A stretch of 64,000 nt of DNA. Origin: Victivallis sp. Marseille-Q1083. Its GTDB lineage: Bacteria > Verrucomicrobiota > Lentisphaeria > Victivallales > Victivallaceae. Position numbers and translations under genes: made by a program. The stretch is from the NCBI RefSeq assembly GCF_903645315.1, contig NZ_CAHJXL010000001.1, positions 2,222,001-2,286,000 of the forward strand, read 5' to 3'. The notes beneath the pieces were generated by a model, which was given only the letters and a program-made list of their open reading frames with translations, was not told the origin of the DNA and ran no database searches. This document shows, piece by piece, positions 8,965 through 17,286 of this stretch; the stretch's first letter is position 1; the number at the start of each line of letters is the position of its first letter.

Positions 8965-9483
8965 TGCCATTGTAAATCTGTGGCCATATTTTATCGTAAC
9001 CGGGAGCATTCCTTTATGATTGATATCGAAAAAGTCCGTTTGTGGTCGGTAGAGTTCATCGTTCAAAATCCGATCGAATATTTCCCGATTCCGGCTCGAA
9101 TCGTTATGGAGCGGGAAACTGCCGGCTATCAGATTTTGGGCACGCGGCCGCCTCTGAATCAATATTTGCATGGCGGTCAATTGACTATCACACTCAGCGG
9201 CAAGGGACAGTTCCATGCCAAGAATTTCTCTCATACGCTGTTGCCTGGCGATGCGTTTTTGTACCGAATTGCTGACCCGGATGTCAGTTATTATTCCCCC
9301 CCGGATGCCAGGGAGCCGTGGAGTTTCCTCTGGGTACATTTCGACGGGATGGCCGCAGAAAAACTGATTACTGACTTGAATCGCCGTTACGGCTATCTCT
9401 TCGATGTTTCCGAAAATAAGGAGTTATTGAATATGCTGCAGCATTATCAGTCTTGGACCGGCAAGACATTTTTCCTCCATTCT

Positions 9484-9496
9484 TTGGAAGCGGCGA
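9484..9496. repeat. Left target-site duplication of the insertion sequence
   Basis: TTGGAAGCGGCGA here is repeated exactly at 11103-11115, on the other side of the insertion, as expected for staggered-cut transposition. Confidence 0.92.
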
Positions 9497-9497
9497 G

Positions 9498-9515
9498 TGC
9501 ATTCTGCGAAATACA
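9498..9515 (+). repeat. Left terminal inverted repeat of the insertion sequence
   Basis: TGCATTCTGCGAAATACA pairs with the reverse complement of the right end, TGAGTTCTGCGAAATAGA, at 15 of 18 positions. One extra G at 9497 separates it from the target duplication. Confidence 0.88.
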
Positions 9516-9635
9516 TTAAATTATTTATTTTTAACTATTTACAATGCATTGAAATTTGAAAAATCCTCCAACTGAAATTATATTGTAATCTTCTAGCAAT
9601 CAAAATCATAACTCCAGAAGGAGGAATAAAAACCA

Positions 9636-10916
9636 ATGCAACTATCTTTATTCTGCGATTATCGCGGGTACGCCAACTCCAAATACGAGAGCCTGTTTCT
9701 TGCGCTGGAAGAATCTCATGCTAGTGTCGCTAAGAAGAAAGGTCCTGGTCGTATCGGCTATGGAGATTTGGCTTACCTCAAAGCATACGTTTACAAGCAC
9801 GCGGAGGAAATCAAAAGCATTCCGGAGCTCTTGCGCAATCTGCAACGGAATCCGGTGATCTGCGAAATGATCGGTTTCCAGTATGATTCGCTGCCGGACT
9901 CGTCCCGTTTTTATACATTCCTGAGCAAGACAAAAAACTCCGAAATCCAGGCGATTCATCATGCGGCGGTTCAGTCGCTGATCGGCGGCGGCGTGGTTTC
10001 GCTTGACGTCCTGATCGTCGATTCCAAACCGGTCATGGCCAATACCAAGCACAACAATCCCAAAAATCCGAGTCGCTCATTGGATAAAGAGGATAAAATC
10101 CCCCGCAATCCCAAAGCGACTCTCGGCTATTATTCTTACTTGAAACAGCCATTCGGCACGGGCAAGCAATTCAGCTTTTTCTGGGGCTTCCGGACGCACG
10201 TATTGGTCTCCGAAGAAGGCGTTCCGCTGGTCGAAATCACCAAGCCGAACAACATCTCCGACGAACAGATTGCGCACTCGCTCTTACGCAAACTCAAACG
10301 GGTCTACGGACAGAAGAAAGGCCGAGTTTTTATCGCCGATTCCGCCTATGACCACCGCCAATTCTACGACTTTATCAAGGACGAAATCAAAGGCCAAGCA
10401 TGCATCCCAATCAATCCGCGCAACCAGCAAGCGGCCAAACTTCTCGGCGAAAAAGGCTGTCCCATCTGTCCCGGCGGACTCGAAATGAAATATTCATGCA
10501 TCACCAAGAGCGAAGGCCGCACCCGCAAGAAATTCCGCTGTCCGATCATCGCCGGAACGCGCCCGGAAAAAGCCGAATTACCTGGCCAATGCCCTTGCAA
10601 TCATCAACGATTCTGTACCGGCAGCCGCTATGGCTGTACCGCTTACATCGACGTTACCGATGATGCACGCGCCCAGGTCCCGCGCCAAAGCGCATGGTAC
10701 AAAGAGACTTATACCAAACGTACCGGCGTCGAACGCTATTTCTCGCGCCTCGGCTCGCGCGAGGTCGAACAGACCACGCATTTCAATTACCGAGCCATCC
10801 GCAACCAGATGAGCATTGCACATCTGACGCTCGCGCTCACCGCCGTCGCCGCCGCATTCATTCTCGAACAGCCGGACAAAATCCGCTGTTACAAATCGTT
10901 TGCTGACGCCGCATAG
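9636..10916 (+). CDS. DDE-type transposase
   Basis: A 426-residue transposase that cuts and joins the ends of the surrounding insertion sequence. Catalytic candidates are Asp129 (LIVDSKPV), Asp235 (FIADSAYD) and Glu366 (KRTGVERYF), the last inside a Y359-x2-R362-x3-E366 signature as in IS4-type enzymes. A cysteine-rich stretch (CPICPGG, then CPCNHQRFC) sits between Asp235 and Glu366 and may bind zinc. The ATG is preceded by GGAGG with a suitable gap. The frame is uninterrupted, so the protein is probably functional. Confidence 0.92.
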   Translation: MQLSLFCDYRGYANSKYESLFLALEESHASVAKKKGPGRIGYGDLAYLKAYVYKHAEEIKSIPELLRNLQRNPVICEMIGFQYDSLPDSSRFYTFLSKTKNSEIQAIHHAAVQSLIGGGVVSLDVLIVDSKPVMANTKHNNPKNPSRSLDKEDKIPRNPKATLGYYSYLKQPFGTGKQFSFFWGFRTHVLVSEEGVPLVEITKPNNISDEQIAHSLLRKLKRVYGQKKGRVFIADSAYDHRQFYDFIKDEIKGQACIPINPRNQQAAKLLGEKGCPICPGGLEMKYSCITKSEGRTRKKFRCPIIAGTRPEKAELPGQCPCNHQRFCTGSRYGCTAYIDVTDDARAQVPRQSAWYKETYTKRTGVERYFSRLGSREVEQTTHFNYRAIRNQMSIAHLTLALTAVAAAFILEQPDKIRCYKSFADAA

Positions 10917-11084
10917 CTTCGCGATAATCTCAAATTTTTCAATCAACCCCGGCGAATTCACATCCGCCTTAATTCTTCACGCCTTTTTTCAGCGATTTTT
11001 TACCCAATTCTGCACCAACTCGTACTGTTTGCTTGTTTTCAAAGCTTTTGCCGGTGGCTCAAACTGCTTCCTGTTCACTTTTCC

Positions 11085-11102
11085 TCTATTTCGCAGAACT
11101 CA
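11085..11102 (-). repeat. Right terminal inverted repeat of the insertion sequence
   Basis: Read on the minus strand it is TGAGTTCTGCGAAATAGA, matching the left end at 15 of 18 bases. It abuts the right target duplication directly. Confidence 0.88.
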
Positions 11103-11115
11103 TTGGAAGCGGCGA
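11103..11115. repeat. Right target-site duplication of the insertion sequence
   Basis: TTGGAAGCGGCGA is an exact copy of 9484-9496. The AraC reading frame resumes immediately after it. Confidence 0.92.
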
Positions 11116-11592
11116 AATGGGCTATGGATTTTTTCGAATTATTATGCCGCAATCAGGAACGCAACAGAGCCGTGGAACCGGCCGCCAAGCTGTCTTTGCA
11201 AGCTCAAAGACTGATTGCTGAAGATTTGGGGCAGTCATGGAACGCCAGCCGGATAGCCCGGAAACTGGCCGTCTCCCGGGAACATCTGTGCAAAGTTTTC
11301 AAGGCGGAAACGAATCAAACCATTCACGACTATCAGAAACAGAAGCGTTTGGAACTGGCTGTGGAATTACTGACCAAAACCACGTTATCCTGTAAGGAAA
11401 TTATGATGCGATGCGGCTTCGGCTCCTATTCAAGTTTCTATCGGACCGTCTGCCGCTGTTACGGACGAGCTCCAGAACTTTTCCGGTATGGCGGACAGCC
11501 CCAGTTGCCGGGCAATTGAGCCGGTTCCCTGTCCGGTATCGGGCCTGGCTGCTTGCTGAGGTTTGCCCCATCGACTTCGGTCCGTCAATTTA

Positions 11593-11874
11593 CCGGAGTT
11601 GCCCGGCTTTTTCCGGAGTGGCGATACCGCCGTTGCCGAACATAGGCGGCGGAGTGACCAGCGTCACCGCCCGTTTTAATCGCGCTGGATTATCCGGGAT
11701 CGGGGCATACTGCTTACGGCCCGCCCGGAAGTGGATGAGCAGATAATCCAGTGTTTGACTGCCGACCAGCAATGGAATGAGTTACTGGCTCTCCGCCGGG
11801 GCCGATGAAGTCGAGCCAGATCTTGGCGTGGATGGAACGCTGCGGGCAAGCGCTCTTTCAGAGTCGTCAGGATA
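11593..11874 (-). pseudogene. Diverged internal fragment of a dus gene
   Basis: The 282 bases align along their whole length with 3661-3940 inside the intact dus gene, by eye at roughly 80 percent identity with small indels. An in-frame stretch reads SQTLDYLLIHFRAG against SQTLDYLIIHFRTV in the real gene. It lacks the start, the catalytic Cys region and the C-terminus, and carries frame disruptions. Its upstream edge (right side on the plus strand) is fused directly to the GNAT copy, with the intervening dus N-terminus and the whole mutM gene missing. 11520-11592 has no recognisable content. Confidence 0.9.
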
Positions 11875-12104
11875 CGCTGCGCCGGTCATGGCCGGCCTGC
11901 AGCGTTCCCCACAATGTCCGGCGGTCCGGCGAGAGCGCCATGAAACTGCAGTTGGCGTTGCGTTCCAGATAGCTTTGCAGTCCTTCCCGGCTATCGGAAG
12001 CGGAAACGCACAACCCGCTGGTTTGCCGCCAGAGCGCGATGATCTGCTCGTAAAACTCCAGTTGCAGCGGTTCGATCAGAAATTCCATGACAACGTTCTC
12101 CGGC
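11867..12104 (-). pseudogene. Truncated GNAT acetyltransferase copy (230-bp perfect repeat, copy 2)
   Basis: Bases 11875-12104 are identical to 5432-5661. The frame starts at ATG 12088 with the same upstream GGAG, follows GNAT residues 1-71 exactly, then runs into the dus remnant and stops at 11867 after 73 residues. The acetyl-CoA-binding motif (residues 85-91 of the full gene) is absent, so it should be inactive. Bases 12105-12170 resemble the DNA upstream of the intact GNAT only partly, including AGTAAAGCCGG. The zone lies just downstream of the GH20 gene, as the intact GNAT lies just downstream of the DUF4091 gene. Confidence 0.92.
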
Positions 12105-12214
12105 GGTTTTATTTCCAGTTGCAATTGCGTATACTGTACCGCCGGACCATCAAAAGTAAAGCCGGCAATCCCGCATGGCATGTTTTGGAAGGTTTTCTCT
12201 CGTGCGGACCGGTA

Positions 12215-14917
12215 TTATTGCGAAGACAGCCCCAGCAAATAATAGGGAATCCGGCGGTCTCCGGTCAGGCGGATGGAAGCGATCTCCGCTTCCGGCCGCG
12301 GATTTTCCCAGACAAAATACCAGTTGCGCACCGGTTCTCCGGTGGAATCGCTCCATTCCACGCAGCGGAATTTGGGCAAATGAACATTATAATCGTCCGA
12401 AATTCCGGCAATTTCTTTCTTGAAACGGATCGGAACTGTTTGCCGTCCCCCGTCCTGATAAATGATTTCGGCCGTCGCAACGACCTGATTGGTTTTGAGC
12501 ATCACATCGGCCCGACCGATGGTATGCAGGAAAAAGAGCCGCCGGGCGGATCGGTTGAGAGCGATCTCCACGGAACCGGGAAAGGCCGGATGCAGTGACG
12601 AGGCCAGCGCCACCACCGCCGGAGCTCCGTCACGTTTCGCAATTTGAAACGCGGCGGCACAGCCGAGCGGCGCGGCCAGATGCTCGAAATATCCCGGATC
12701 CGGCTCGTCGGCAAAGGGATGCGAATCCGGTGCCAGACTCAGGTTGGCGATAGGGGACAGATCCCACAGCGTCCCCGGTCCCGCCGGGTCGCTCCAGTCG
12801 GGGAACAAGCGCAGATTCAACTCATTCGTCTGCGAGAACCGTCCGGCTTCCGGCCGGTTGTCCCAGCCGTAGACGGCCGCGAACAGATAAGCGGCAACCT
12901 GGTCGGCGTGATCCGCCAGCAGCCGGTCGGTGCACTGATATCCCGCCCAGGTCGTCACCATCATGCCCAGGGCATGGTACCTTTTGATCCATTGAGCCAT
13001 CGAAGCATTATTGGCCGGACTGTACCAGGTGCAGCCGATCAATTCAAAACCGGCCGCATGCAGCTTCTCGATTGCCGCCGCCGGTATGGCATCATCGTAG
13101 TTCCAGTACGCGAAGATGATATCTTTGGGTAAAGCTGCCAGCTCTTCGTCCAAATTGAAATGGCTGCCGGCTTCCCCGGCGGGCGTTGTGAACACGAACA
13201 TGTCGTTCCACAGCACCATGCGCAGATCATTCCGCCTGCAGTAATCATAATAAAACAGCACATCTTCGATGATCAGCTTCCGGCCGCCGATCTGCCGGTT
13301 GGCGGGCAATTGCGGATAGGTTGCCTCATTGCCGATTTCATCGTGGCCGATATGCAGGTATTCGGGATGATTGAACACCTCGACCACCTCATCCAGCACC
13401 CGCGTCATCAACGGCCGGATGCCGGGATGACGGGCGTTGTACACCTTGAGCGTGTCATCTTCGGCCAGTTCGCGGTTCCGGCCGTTTGCAAACAGGTATT
13501 CACTGTGTCCCATCGTCTGGAACAACGGCGAAACATCGATGAAATTATCGTTGGCCAGCTCGATCAGCCGGCGCAAATCCGCCTTGCTGATCGCCCATTC
13601 CGGCCGGACGTCCCGAAGCGCCTCCCAGGCGGCGTATTCGCATTCGATGAACAGGTGGTTGATCTTGAGCGGCGCCAGGAGTTTTTCAATGATTTCGCCA
13701 TGTACCTGAAGCGAGTTTTGATCCACCATGATCAACACGCTGCGCAGATCCATATCGGGAAAATCCCTGATTTCACAATGATCCTCGCGGTACATATTCA
13801 ATGTTTGCAGCGCATAGAAAACTCCCCGCGGCGTGGCGGCGGTGATTTCGACCGCCTCCGGCGCGTTACGCAAACAATATTCCTCCGGTTTCAATTGCGC
13901 CGAAAAATGAACGGCAATCGTTTTGGCCGGGGCGTCGGAGTCGTCGTTCAGCCGTGCCGCCGCACGAGTCAGCCGTCCGGCGTCGGCGCCGGCAAACTCC
14001 GGCGGTAATGCCAGAGTATAGCTGACAGGCGGCAGCCGCTCGTCGCTTATCCGGGTAAATTCTTTCACCGCCGGCAGCCTGGCCGGCAGATTCTCCGGCA
14101 TGGAGATCAACTGTTCAACCGGAATCGCTTCCGCGGAACCGGTCGGCGCCAGCGACTCGTCGAACGTCAGAGCCGGCTTGAAATCGAAACGGACCGCCGT
14201 CACGTTCCGGCAGCCGGTCGCTTCCGGCAGCGGAAATGCCGAGCCGATCCAGATACCGGGAGTCTCCGTATCGTAACCGACATCGAAACCGAAACCGCGC
14301 CGATCGACCATGGTCAGCGGGAAGCCGTCGAGCACCTCAACGGTATATTCGCCCCACTTGGTATGGAAAACGATTTTCGTCAGTTGTTCACAAAGCGTCC
14401 GCGCCTGCAATACCCATTCTTCGGGAATGGTTCCGTCGCGCGCCGTGCCGTCCGCCTGGGTTGCCGTGTAGGAAGCGCCGCGGATCAGCCGTTCCGGAAT
14501 CATCAAGGCGGAATATTCCATTTCGGCCGGACGCCCCGGTACGGTGGCGCCGTCAAAGGTGACGATAACCTCATCCCGGCGGATTTCGACGGAATACTCA
14601 TTCAAGTGAAAATCCGTCGGTGCGGGCTCGGGCTGCATCAGCAATTTATAACCGTCCGGCGTTTCGATCCGCTCTACTCCGGTTTCATTCAGCAGGGCGG
14701 TCATCAGGTAAAATTTACCCCATGGCGGTTCGACGGCAATCACCCGTGAAAAAAGCGACAGATCGACCAGACGCTGAATCGAAATTCCGGACCGGGACAT
14801 TGCCGCGGTATATTCCGTGCCGGCTGCGGCGCTCAACAGCGCCGAACATATCATACAAATTCCGGCGGCCCGGAGGTTATGCCTGATGATATTTCCAATC
14901 CACTTCTGAAAGGTCAT
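12215..14917 (-). CDS. Secreted GH20-family beta-N-acetylhexosaminidase-like enzyme (cassette B)
   Basis: A 900-residue predicted exported glycosidase. GH20 enzymes remove terminal beta-linked GlcNAc or GalNAc through substrate-assisted catalysis with an Asp-Glu pair. That pair appears as HIGHDEIGN with Asp526-Glu527. Upstream, RGVFYALQTLNMYRE and the segment after it fit the GH20b-to-catalytic-domain transition, and LFQTMGHSEYLF lies in the barrel. The start at 14917 (GGGAAG ribosome site) gives the signal-like N-terminus MTFQKWIGNIIRHNL plus the hydrophobic AAGICMICSALLSAAAG. A longer start at 15007 overlaps the dehydrogenase stop as ATGA but buries the signal. The protein is longer than most GH20 enzymes; the C-terminal 250 residues are not recognised. 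It is the last gene of the GntR-pseudopilin-dehydrogenase-GH20 run. Confidence 0.87.
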   Translation of the reverse strand: MTFQKWIGNIIRHNLRAAGICMICSALLSAAAGTEYTAAMSRSGISIQRLVDLSLFSRVIAVEPPWGKFYLMTALLNETGVERIETPDGYKLLMQPEPAPTDFHLNEYSVEIRRDEVIVTFDGATVPGRPAEMEYSALMIPERLIRGASYTATQADGTARDGTIPEEWVLQARTLCEQLTKIVFHTKWGEYTVEVLDGFPLTMVDRRGFGFDVGYDTETPGIWIGSAFPLPEATGCRNVTAVRFDFKPALTFDESLAPTGSAEAIPVEQLISMPENLPARLPAVKEFTRISDERLPPVSYTLALPPEFAGADAGRLTRAAARLNDDSDAPAKTIAVHFSAQLKPEEYCLRNAPEAVEITAATPRGVFYALQTLNMYREDHCEIRDFPDMDLRSVLIMVDQNSLQVHGEIIEKLLAPLKINHLFIECEYAAWEALRDVRPEWAISKADLRRLIELANDNFIDVSPLFQTMGHSEYLFANGRNRELAEDDTLKVYNARHPGIRPLMTRVLDEVVEVFNHPEYLHIGHDEIGNEATYPQLPANRQIGGRKLIIEDVLFYYDYCRRNDLRMVLWNDMFVFTTPAGEAGSHFNLDEELAALPKDIIFAYWNYDDAIPAAAIEKLHAAGFELIGCTWYSPANNASMAQWIKRYHALGMMVTTWAGYQCTDRLLADHADQVAAYLFAAVYGWDNRPEAGRFSQTNELNLRLFPDWSDPAGPGTLWDLSPIANLSLAPDSHPFADEPDPGYFEHLAAPLGCAAAFQIAKRDGAPAVVALASSLHPAFPGSVEIALNRSARRLFFLHTIGRADVMLKTNQVVATAEIIYQDGGRQTVPIRFKKEIAGISDDYNVHLPKFRCVEWSDSTGEPVRNWYFVWENPRPEAEIASIRLTGDRRIPYYLLGLSSQ

Positions 14918-15003
14918 GGCGCTTCCCTGTTTTATCACGCCTCCGATTTGAAATGAAGGCGGAGTATTCCCCTCGGAGGTTGCCTGGCGTGTTCGACCGT
15001 CCT

Positions 15004-16248
15004 TCATTGCAGCACCTCTTCCGGCATTCGCCTGCCGGCGACTCTGCGCGGCCCGGTTTCAAACGCCATACCCTGCAGTGGTCTGGCCGGCTCCTTCCGT
15101 TTTTGCCCTCGTTCAAAATATGCGGCGATTTCCGGTTTGAGCGGCGGGATCTCCAAGCGTCTGCCGTCGCTTCGCATTGATTCATGCCCTTTCACTCCCA
15201 CGGCAACTGCATTGCGGGCGGCAACCGGTGACGTTTTGATCGGGGCGTCAAAGCGGACAAAATCGATAAAGTTTCCGATAATTTCGCCATCCGAGCCGCC
15301 GTGGGAGCCACAGCCGCCTTTCAGGTGGTAAATCATATCCGGTTTTGCCCGGCTGCCGCGAGAGGTCCACACCCGGATTTCACACTCTCCTTCATCGCCG
15401 ATGTTTTCTAACCGCCCCCGCGTGCCGATGAAAGTATAATTCCGTTCCGCATCCGGCGTATAATGGCACTGCATATAACACGCCTGTACGCCATTCGCCA
15501 GTTGCAGCATGATCATGTTGTGGTCTTCAATGTCGATGATCGGCGAGAGCCCGGTCTGGCTCTTCGGCGGCCAGTTGGCATCGCTCCAGGAGTTATCCCC
15601 CGGTTCGTCGGGGGAACGCCGGGCGCAGGCATCGTAGACGCTCAGTCTGCCCATGCCGCTGACTGCGTTGGTGTAACTGTTGCAGAGATAATGAATGACG
15701 TCGATGTCGTGTACGCCTTTTTGCAGCAGCAGGCCGTTGACGTAACGCCGCTCCGAATGCCAGTTCTTAAAATAAGCATCTCCTCCGTAATTGATGAAAT
15801 GACGGCACCAGACTGCCTGAATGTCGCCGATCAAACCGGCGTCGATTATTTCCTTCATCCGGCCGATCACCGGATAATGGCGCATATTGTGCCCCAGAAA
15901 CAGTTTATTGCCGGTTCGGCAGGCCGTTTCCAGAATACGGTCGCAGCCTTCGATGCTGATCGCCATCGGCTTTTCCAGATAGACCGCTTTGCCGGTGTAA
16001 AGGGCCGCAATTGCCATCTCTTCGTGACAGTAGTCCGGCGTCGTGATGACGACGGCATCAATGTCCTGCCGTGCAAGCAGTTCCCGGTAATCGAGGGTGG
16101 TGAAAATATTGGCGCCGAATTTTTCGCGAAATTTTGCCAGACACTCCGGCGAAAGATCCGCGCCGGCGACAATCCGTGCTTTCGTTCCGATATAATCGGC
16201 AAGGTATCCCCGCCCGCCGACTCCAATCAAGCCAATCCGCAAATCCAT
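15004..16248 (-). CDS. Gfo/Idh/MocA-family dehydrogenase (cassette B)
   Basis: A 414-residue NAD(P)-dependent sugar dehydrogenase or related enzyme, without a signal peptide. GVGGRG at 9-14 is the Rossmann nucleotide-binding loop and LEKPMA with Glu92-Lys93-Pro94 is the family's conserved EKP motif. GVHDIDVIHYL is the usual histidine-containing substrate segment. The ATG at 16248 has GAGGA 6 bases upstream; an ATG at 16254 is too close to it. Next to GH20 it may oxidise or isomerise a released amino sugar, or act as a glycosidase-like enzyme of the same fold; which one cannot be told. The 170-base gap to the pseudopilin gene holds no gene. Confidence 0.9.
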   Translation of the reverse strand: MDLRIGLIGVGGRGYLADYIGTKARIVAGADLSPECLAKFREKFGANIFTTLDYRELLARQDIDAVVITTPDYCHEEMAIAALYTGKAVYLEKPMAISIEGCDRILETACRTGNKLFLGHNMRHYPVIGRMKEIIDAGLIGDIQAVWCRHFINYGGDAYFKNWHSERRYVNGLLLQKGVHDIDVIHYLCNSYTNAVSGMGRLSVYDACARRSPDEPGDNSWSDANWPPKSQTGLSPIIDIEDHNMIMLQLANGVQACYMQCHYTPDAERNYTFIGTRGRLENIGDEGECEIRVWTSRGSRAKPDMIYHLKGGCGSHGGSDGEIIGNFIDFVRFDAPIKTSPVAARNAVAVGVKGHESMRSDGRRLEIPPLKPEIAAYFERGQKRKEPARPLQGMAFETGPRRVAGRRMPEEVLQ

Positions 16249-16418
16249 TGTCATTCCTCGGAAAATAGAGTAAAATTGTTTTACGACCGTTCTCGCCGCA
16301 TTCGCTTCATTGTTGGACCGGCCGGCCAAACCGGCAGCTCAGGACGGGAAATCAGGAATTTTCCCATGCTGCCGAATTCGACCGGCCGGCATTCAAAATT
16401 ACCGACTCAATTGGCCCG

Positions 16419-17162
16419 TCAATCGACCCAGCCGCCGTTCTGCCAGATTGGCCAGCACAATTGTTTCTGTTTCGCGACGATTTCCGCGCCGCGCAGCCCG
16501 ATCACGCTGCCGTTGTAAAATGCCAGGTTGGTTGTCATGTCATGGCGCAGTGCGATATTGGAAGCGACCATATCCGGATTTTCACAGGCAGTCTGGTGTG
16601 GCGCAATCTCTCCTCCCCAGGTGGGATAACGGGGACCTACGGGCGATTCTCCGGTAATGTAGCAATCGGCAAAGGCGATCGGATCGGAACCATTTTTCCG
16701 GCCGGCATTCAGCACCGCTTCATAGCGTTTCGGCGAACCGGATTCCAACCCGCTGTAGCCGAAGGTCGTTGAATTGTGCCCGTAAGGCACTTTGCTGCGG
16801 TAATTGCTCCATTCCAGGAACTCAAAATCCGCTCCGGAAGCGGCAGGGCAGAGGAATACTTTATCGCCCATGCCGTAGGAATATTTCATTTCTCCCGGCC
16901 AGTAACACCAGGAAACGCTGGGACCCACGCCATTCGCCGCTTCCTCGGTATTGTAGGTAAATGCCGGCATCAGGTAATCATCGTAATCTCCCGCATAGAA
17001 CAGCGACGCATAAATGATCTGCCGCAGATTGCTCCGGCAGTTGATCATCTGCGCCTTGGCTTTCGCTTTCGACAGCGCCGGCAGCAACATACTGGCAAGA
17101 ATAGCAATAATAGCTATCACTACCAATAGCTCTATCAGTGTAAAATGGATTTTCTGTTTCAT
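16419..17162 (-). CDS. Pseudopilin-like protein (cassette B)
   Basis: A 247-residue protein with the prepilin N-terminus [10 protein letters not shown] after MKQKIH, then a hydrophobic helix ending [14 protein letters not shown]. The residue before the expected cleavage is His instead of Gly. The C-terminal motif is a variant: [14 protein letters not shown] keeps His and nine spacer residues but has Asn-Gly in place of Asp-Gly. The middle domain ([20 protein letters not shown]) differs strongly from the cassette A and C proteins, while the N-terminus is nearly the same. AGGA lies 8 bases before the ATG. It sits between the regulator gene (124-base gap) and the dehydrogenase. Confidence 0.88.
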   Translation of the reverse strand: MKQKIHFTLIELLVVIAIIAILASMLLPALSKAKAKAQMINCRSNLRQIIYASLFYAGDYDDYLMPAFTYNTEEAANGVGPSVSWCYWPGEMKYSYGMGDKVFLCPAASGADFEFLEWSNYRSKVPYGHNSTTFGYSGLESGSPKRYEAVLNAGRKNGSDPIAFADCYITGESPVGPRYPTWGGEIAPHQTACENPDMVASNIALRHDMTTNLAFYNGSVIGLRGAEIVAKQKQLCWPIWQNGGWVD

Positions 17163-17205
17163 TTTTCATTCCTTTCACTTTCGTTGCATTTCTTTATTTT
17201 TCCGA

Positions 17206-17220
17206 GCATCACCCTGATGC
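17206..17220 (-). promoter_or_regulatory. Small hairpin in the leader of the cassette B pseudopilin gene
   Basis: GCATCA (17206-17211) and TGATGC (17215-17220) form a perfect 6-bp stem with a 3-base loop, between the GntR stop and the pseudopilin ribosome site. No T-run follows on the minus strand, so it is more likely a processing or pausing element than a terminator. Confidence 0.35.
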
Positions 17221-17286
17221 CCGGCGTTTTTGCGGAAGCCAGGGCAAAACTGCCGATGTACTCCTGAATGCCGCATCCAGGACAGA

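Larger units (their letters stand above)
9497..11102 (+). mobile_element. Complete insertion sequence, about 1606 bp, DDE transposase, IS4-like features
   Basis: The element is bounded by a 13-bp target duplication (9484-9496 and 11103-11115) and 18-bp imperfect terminal inverted repeats (15 of 18 match). It carries one transposase gene (9636-10916) with a good ribosome-binding site. A 13-bp duplication, an 18-bp terminal repeat and the Y-x2-R-x3-E signature are all features of the IS4 group. The cysteine-bearing insert before the last catalytic residue also recalls IS1182-type enzymes, so the exact family is left open. 10917-11102 is non-coding. The element looks intact and recent. Confidence 0.93.
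9016..11519 (+). pseudogene. AraC-family regulator split by an insertion sequence (cassette A)
   Basis: Removing 9497-11115 (the insertion plus one target copy) restores a single 294-residue frame: codons run from 9016 to base 9496 and resume at 11116, giving LEAAKWAMDFF across the join. The N-terminal part is a cupin-type sensing domain (LLPGDAFLY, EPWSFLWVHFDG). The C-terminal part has both AraC helix-turn-helix units (ASRIARKLAVSREHLCKVFK and CKEIMMRCGFGSYSSFYR). As it stands the left piece ends at a TAA inside the insertion (9517-9519), giving 168 residues with no DNA-binding domain. The right piece has no obvious start signal of its own, although a TTG at 11103 opens the frame. The start at 9016 has GGGAG 9 bases upstream. 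It was presumably the regulator of the divergent pseudopilin-glycosidase operon. Confidence 0.93.

Noticed and set aside
15004-16248. Calling the cassette B dehydrogenase a GH109 glycosidase
   Set aside because: It shares the fold with the 26870 protein but keeps the EKP motif, has no signal peptide and lacks the YPTHGIGPVA segment.
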